DNA from: Epiperipatus broadwayi
Lineage: Eukaryota; Onychophora; Udeonychophora; Euonychophora; Peripatidae
Direction: 5' to 3'
DNA length: 64,000 bases
Assembly (NCBI GenBank): GCA_028023455.1
Contig: JAQFVV010006200.1
Span: forward strand, 2,675,738 to 2,739,737
The position numbers were made by a program, and so were the translations under genes. Numbering within the stretch: the first letter of the stretch is position 1; each line of letters starts with the position of its first letter. Below are positions 61,367 to 64,000 of the stretch, one piece after another. A model generated the notes under the pieces. The model ran no database searches. It was not told the DNA's origin and saw only the letters and a list, made by a program, of their open reading frames with translations.

Positions 61367-62952
61367 AACTTCATCTTTCTTATTGCATTGCCAAATCCAT
61401 ATAAAATTAATATCATAAATGATATTAATTTTAACATGATATACATTACGATTTTCTATACTTGTTTTTAATTTTACATTAATATTTAAAAGAAATTCAA
61501 GAATTATAATATAATAATTTTTAAAATAAATATTAAAATGCTGGTATATATAATTTTGTGCATCAGCATACAATATTTTTTAAAACAGGCAAAACTCCTT
61601 ATACGTATAAACAAGCATAAGAGATGGTGGTCATGTGATGTTTATTGGCGTAATATTTTTTTTAAATTTACGATCTTTGTGTTTACATTATTATAAAAGT
61701 ATTTTTATATCTACGCTCTCAAATTTTGCTGATTCTATAATTCATGATTTTAAAAAAATTACTAAAAGAATTAAAAATTCATAAATTTCATGTATAATGT
61801 ATTTTATAGAAAGCAACTATTTTTCTGTCTTACATGCTCTCTCAGGCTTGTGCAGTCATTTAATTACTTTGTTATGATTTTAACAAAAGACTTGTATCAA
61901 TGTTAAACTATTCGTCTAACTGCGGGAGTAGTAGATAATGGAAAGGATCTTATCTGCAAAGTCATAAAAATGGTTCCTAAGTTTGACTTGTAAATTGTTT
62001 TTATAGATATGTATCTGGAGGTTATTATTTCATAAATACTATTATATGATGTATAGTATTAGTGTTGCAAATTTACAAGATATTGTTTATTTGCAGGGTT
62101 GTTACATTTAATAGTATGTATGAGTGTACTACAAATATAAATCATAAAGGTATATCAACAGGTTTATCCATGCAAATACTTGAACTAAATGATGCAGATG
62201 CAATTTTCTTTTATACTTGAATTCCTGTGAAGACATCTATATATGAGCAGATAGATTAAATATATTTTGATTACAGATCTGTGTATGTGGGCACCTTAAC
62301 ATTTTCATCCTAAAGTCAAGTATATGTGCAAAATTTAAGTACACTGTCTTTTCTATTTAAATTAAAAATTCCAATCCAAGTCATAAAAGTGTAATTTTTT
62401 TTTAAATTTTCTGATTACACTTGTTCTATCTAAAAAAAGCAATACCAGATTATATGTGCATTTGATGCCACGGCAGATTTGTGGGGGAGAAGATGAAAAT
62501 TGGTACTGTTACATGATTCTGCTGCTTAATTTTGTTATAACTTGCAATAAATATGTTTATATATGCAGTGATATTGTGATGGATTCTGGAGCTCAAAGTC
62601 CATGAATGGTAACCCCAGCACTTACAGAGTTTGAACTCCTTATGAACTCCCAACCAATACCATTTGGTTCTTATTTTATTTTATAATAATGCTCTTATCA
62701 TTATATCAAGTGACCAATCAACTATCCATTTCATTTCAATGAAATATCTATCCTCATTATATGTATCTACCTTTTTTCATTTACATTATCTATCTTCAGT
62801 TACATACAGCATTTTCCTTTTATTTATTGAAAATAAACGTTGAAATATGATAGATGAGTATGGGTCAGGCTAGCCCTGTCTAAAAGTAAAGTTAAATTAG
62901 AATCAATAAATGAAATAAATTATCGTTCATGTGTAGTAAATATTTAAACTGC
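61367..62952. other. Intronic stretch with a family F end fragment
   Basis: At 61585-61640 ACAGGCAAAACTCC...AACAAGCATAAGAGATGGTG then GTCATGTGATG is a family F end in the opposite orientation to 44366-44410. No gene found; the ORFs at 61310-61573 and 62450-62653 lack domains. Confidence 0.5.
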
Positions 62953-63105
62953 CACAACTTTCTCCATACAATAACGCCACCTAGTGCAAGACGTACTAAT
63001 CAATGATTGCTAGAAGGTTTGTGCATCAAAATCTGCCTACTCATCCAATATTCCAAGACTAAACTTGCATTAGATAGAATTATTGTATGGAGAGAGTTAC
63101 TACTG
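62953..63105. mobile_element. Short foldback, family F relative
   Basis: Ends ACTTTCTCCATACAATAA (62959) and, inverted, TTATTGTATGGAGAGAGT (about 63081-63098) form about 18-bp terminal inverted repeats. Interior TACTAATCAATGATTGCTAG and GCCTACTCATCCAATATT match foldback F at 54530-54595. Confidence 0.75.
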
Positions 63106-63465
63106 CTTTAACAGATTGAGAAAGCATAAGAAATAATGGTCAAGTAACATTTTATTTTAGTTTGTATGTGTGTATGAAAGAAATTAGGGACTACAAAATT
63201 ATAAAGTGCATTAAATATTACGTAAAGAAAACTGTTTTGGTTGTCAAATGATAATCGTATGGTGACCGAGGAGTTAATTATTTCCAATTATATTCAAATA
63301 TTATTTGCCCTTGATAGATATGCACGTATAATTTTCACTATGAAGTTAATAATTCTATGTAATTTTATGATTTTAATAATCGTAAGCAAAATTCATCAGT
63401 AAGTAATCTATTAACTAAATGACTTACTTAAAAAAATAATAATCAGTTTATATTGATCATCTTAC
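63106..63465. other. Intron start after the first visible exon
   Basis: Minus-strand donor GTAAGATG at 63465. AT-rich, no feature beyond a possible family F tail (AAAGCATAAGAAATAATGG near 63120). Confidence 0.5.
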
Positions 63466-63646
63466 CTATGATGGAACCTTTACAAGTGCTAACATCTGTA
63501 GAACAAATTAAAATAATTCCTTCGCTACTAGCTGCGAGAAAAGAACAGGGATCTGTTGGAAAAAATCTTATAGCTGTTATTGGAAAACCGGCTGCTTTTG
63601 TGCCTTTGAAAATCAATTCACTATTGCCACTTTCTGCATCATGAAG
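63466..63646 (-). CDS. WD40 gene, first visible coding exon (60 codons plus 1 nt)
   Basis: Read on the minus strand, the exon follows a TAATAG acceptor with no clear polypyrimidine tract. It opens with LHDAESGNSEL and ends ...CKGSII plus one G before a strong GTAAGA donor. It holds one WD40 blade: the strand AIRFFPTDP, the turn FLAASSEG and the strand IILICSTD. The blade end has CS where W or Y plus D is usual, which is common in divergent blades. The final single base is completed by two bases of the next exon to a Glu codon. A 16-bp sequence containing this acceptor is repeated about 180 bp upstream (see the foldback at 63658-63825). The family identity of the whole protein is unknown. Confidence 0.9.
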
Positions 63647-63657
63647 CTATTAATTAA

Positions 63658-63825
63658 ATATCACAAATGCATAGCTTAATGTGCATGATATTCAAATTGA
63701 AGTAAACCAATTCCTCCATAAGCGATGGATAAATAACGTTCACGCGACTGCACTCTATTGTTTACCATTTATTGAGTTTGAGATATATTTATCTATCGTT
63801 TTCAGAGAATTGGTTTACTTCCATT
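63658..63825. mobile_element. Small foldback insertion beside the exon, flanked by a 16-bp direct repeat
   Basis: TTCAAATTGAAGTAAACCAA (63691) pairs with TTGGTTTACTTCCATTTGAA (ending 63829), and AGCGATGGATAAATA with TATTTATCTATCGTT. The 16-bp TGAAGCTATTAATTAA occurs at 63642-63657 and 63826-63841. The first copy spans the minus-strand acceptor of the 63646-63466 exon. Non-coding; 170-bp class. Confidence 0.75.
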
Positions 63826-63841
63826 TGAAGCTATTAATTAA

Positions 63842-64000
63842 TAAAACAACAATTAAATGTATGTTCAAGTAAATTTTACATGCGCGGATTGGGAAAAAAA
63901 AAAAAAAAAACGCCAGACATATTAGCAGGATATTGTTGACATTATATAGCACAGAAATAACAACCTAATATTATTTTCTATCATAGATAAATAGCTAAGG
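63842..64000. other. Intronic sequence at the window edge
   Basis: Upstream intron of the WD40 gene. An A run at about 63895-63910 and otherwise nothing recognised. Confidence 0.5.

Larger units (their letters stand above)
51157..63465 (-). other. 12.3-kb intron of the WD40 gene
   Basis: Contains the hAT-like element with its nested LINE, foldbacks F and A, a minisatellite and a diverged tandem duplication. No other exon was recognised on either strand. Confidence 0.8.
3166..63646 (-). other. Partial WD40-repeat gene spanning nearly the whole window (gene span)
   Basis: Five minus-strand exons join into one uninterrupted frame of 726 nt (181+107+144+84+210), 242 codons. Each junction is GT-AG and the phases agree: exon 1 ends with one extra base, exon 2 supplies two, and the remaining junctions are phase 0. 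The product is a chain of WD40 blades, each with a hydrophobic FxP or FxxDG strand, a small-residue turn and a WD or YD end. WD40 propellers are scaffolds for protein binding; no catalytic role is indicated. Start codon, 5' exons, stop and 3' exons lie outside the window. The exact family is not recognised; it is a cytoplasmic-looking WD40 protein with no signal or membrane segment in the visible part. Introns are 12,309, 19,443, 26,686 and 1,317 bp. Confidence 0.9.

Noticed and set aside
63826-63841. Distal copy of the exon acceptor as the true splice site
   Set aside because: Reading on from it meets a stop within about 14 codons, and the protein frame fits the proximal site at 63646.

Overview
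This is a eukaryotic, almost certainly invertebrate animal, genomic window. It is very AT-rich and carries essentially one protein-coding gene: a partial WD40-repeat gene on the minus strand whose exons are scattered over about 60 kb. Five internal exons (63646-63466, 51156-51050, 31606-31463, 4776-4693 and 3375-3166) have GT-AG borders and compatible phases. They join into one open frame of 726 nt (242 codons, about five WD40 blades). Start and stop codons both lie outside the window. The introns are 12.3, 19.4, 26.7 and 1.3 kb. The taxon cannot be fixed from the sequence; long AT-rich introns full of retroelements and foldback repeats suggest a non-vertebrate metazoan.

Everything else is intronic and mostly decayed mobile DNA. 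Non-LTR retrotransposons: two nearly complete but frameshifted RTE/BovB-like copies on the minus strand (about 31.94-34.50 kb and 42.80-45.83 kb), RTE 3' scraps at 7.5 and 35.7 kb, a different LINE 3' end at 36.6 kb, and two copies of another LINE 3' half on opposite strands (40.69-41.97 kb and 51.54-52.96 kb). Retroelements resembling Penelope form a head-to-head inverted pair at 46.2-49.86 kb. DNA transposons: an internally deleted Tigger/pogo element (15.58-17.28 kb) nested in an older repeat, and a hAT-like shell (51.25-53.25 kb) with the LINE inside it.

The most distinctive layer is the number of foldback (inverted-repeat) elements of 140-900 bp: at 2.1, 12.0, 19.0, 26.1, 29.0, 34.9, 44.8, 54.5, 60.5, 63.0 and 63.7 kb. 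One family (copies near 2.1-2.6, 11.8, 15.4/17.3 and 60.5-61.4 kb) carries a conserved segment matching a hammerhead-ribozyme core. The Penelope-like ends at 33.2 and 49.8 kb also carry hammerhead-like cores. Several small insertions have 15-17 bp direct flanking repeats, long for cut-and-paste MITEs. One of these repeats includes the 3' splice site of the 63.5 kb exon.

No tRNA or rRNA gene, CRISPR array, bacterial operon or complete ORF was supported. All calls come from reading the sequence by eye; homology and repeat-family names are from remembered motifs and were not searched.
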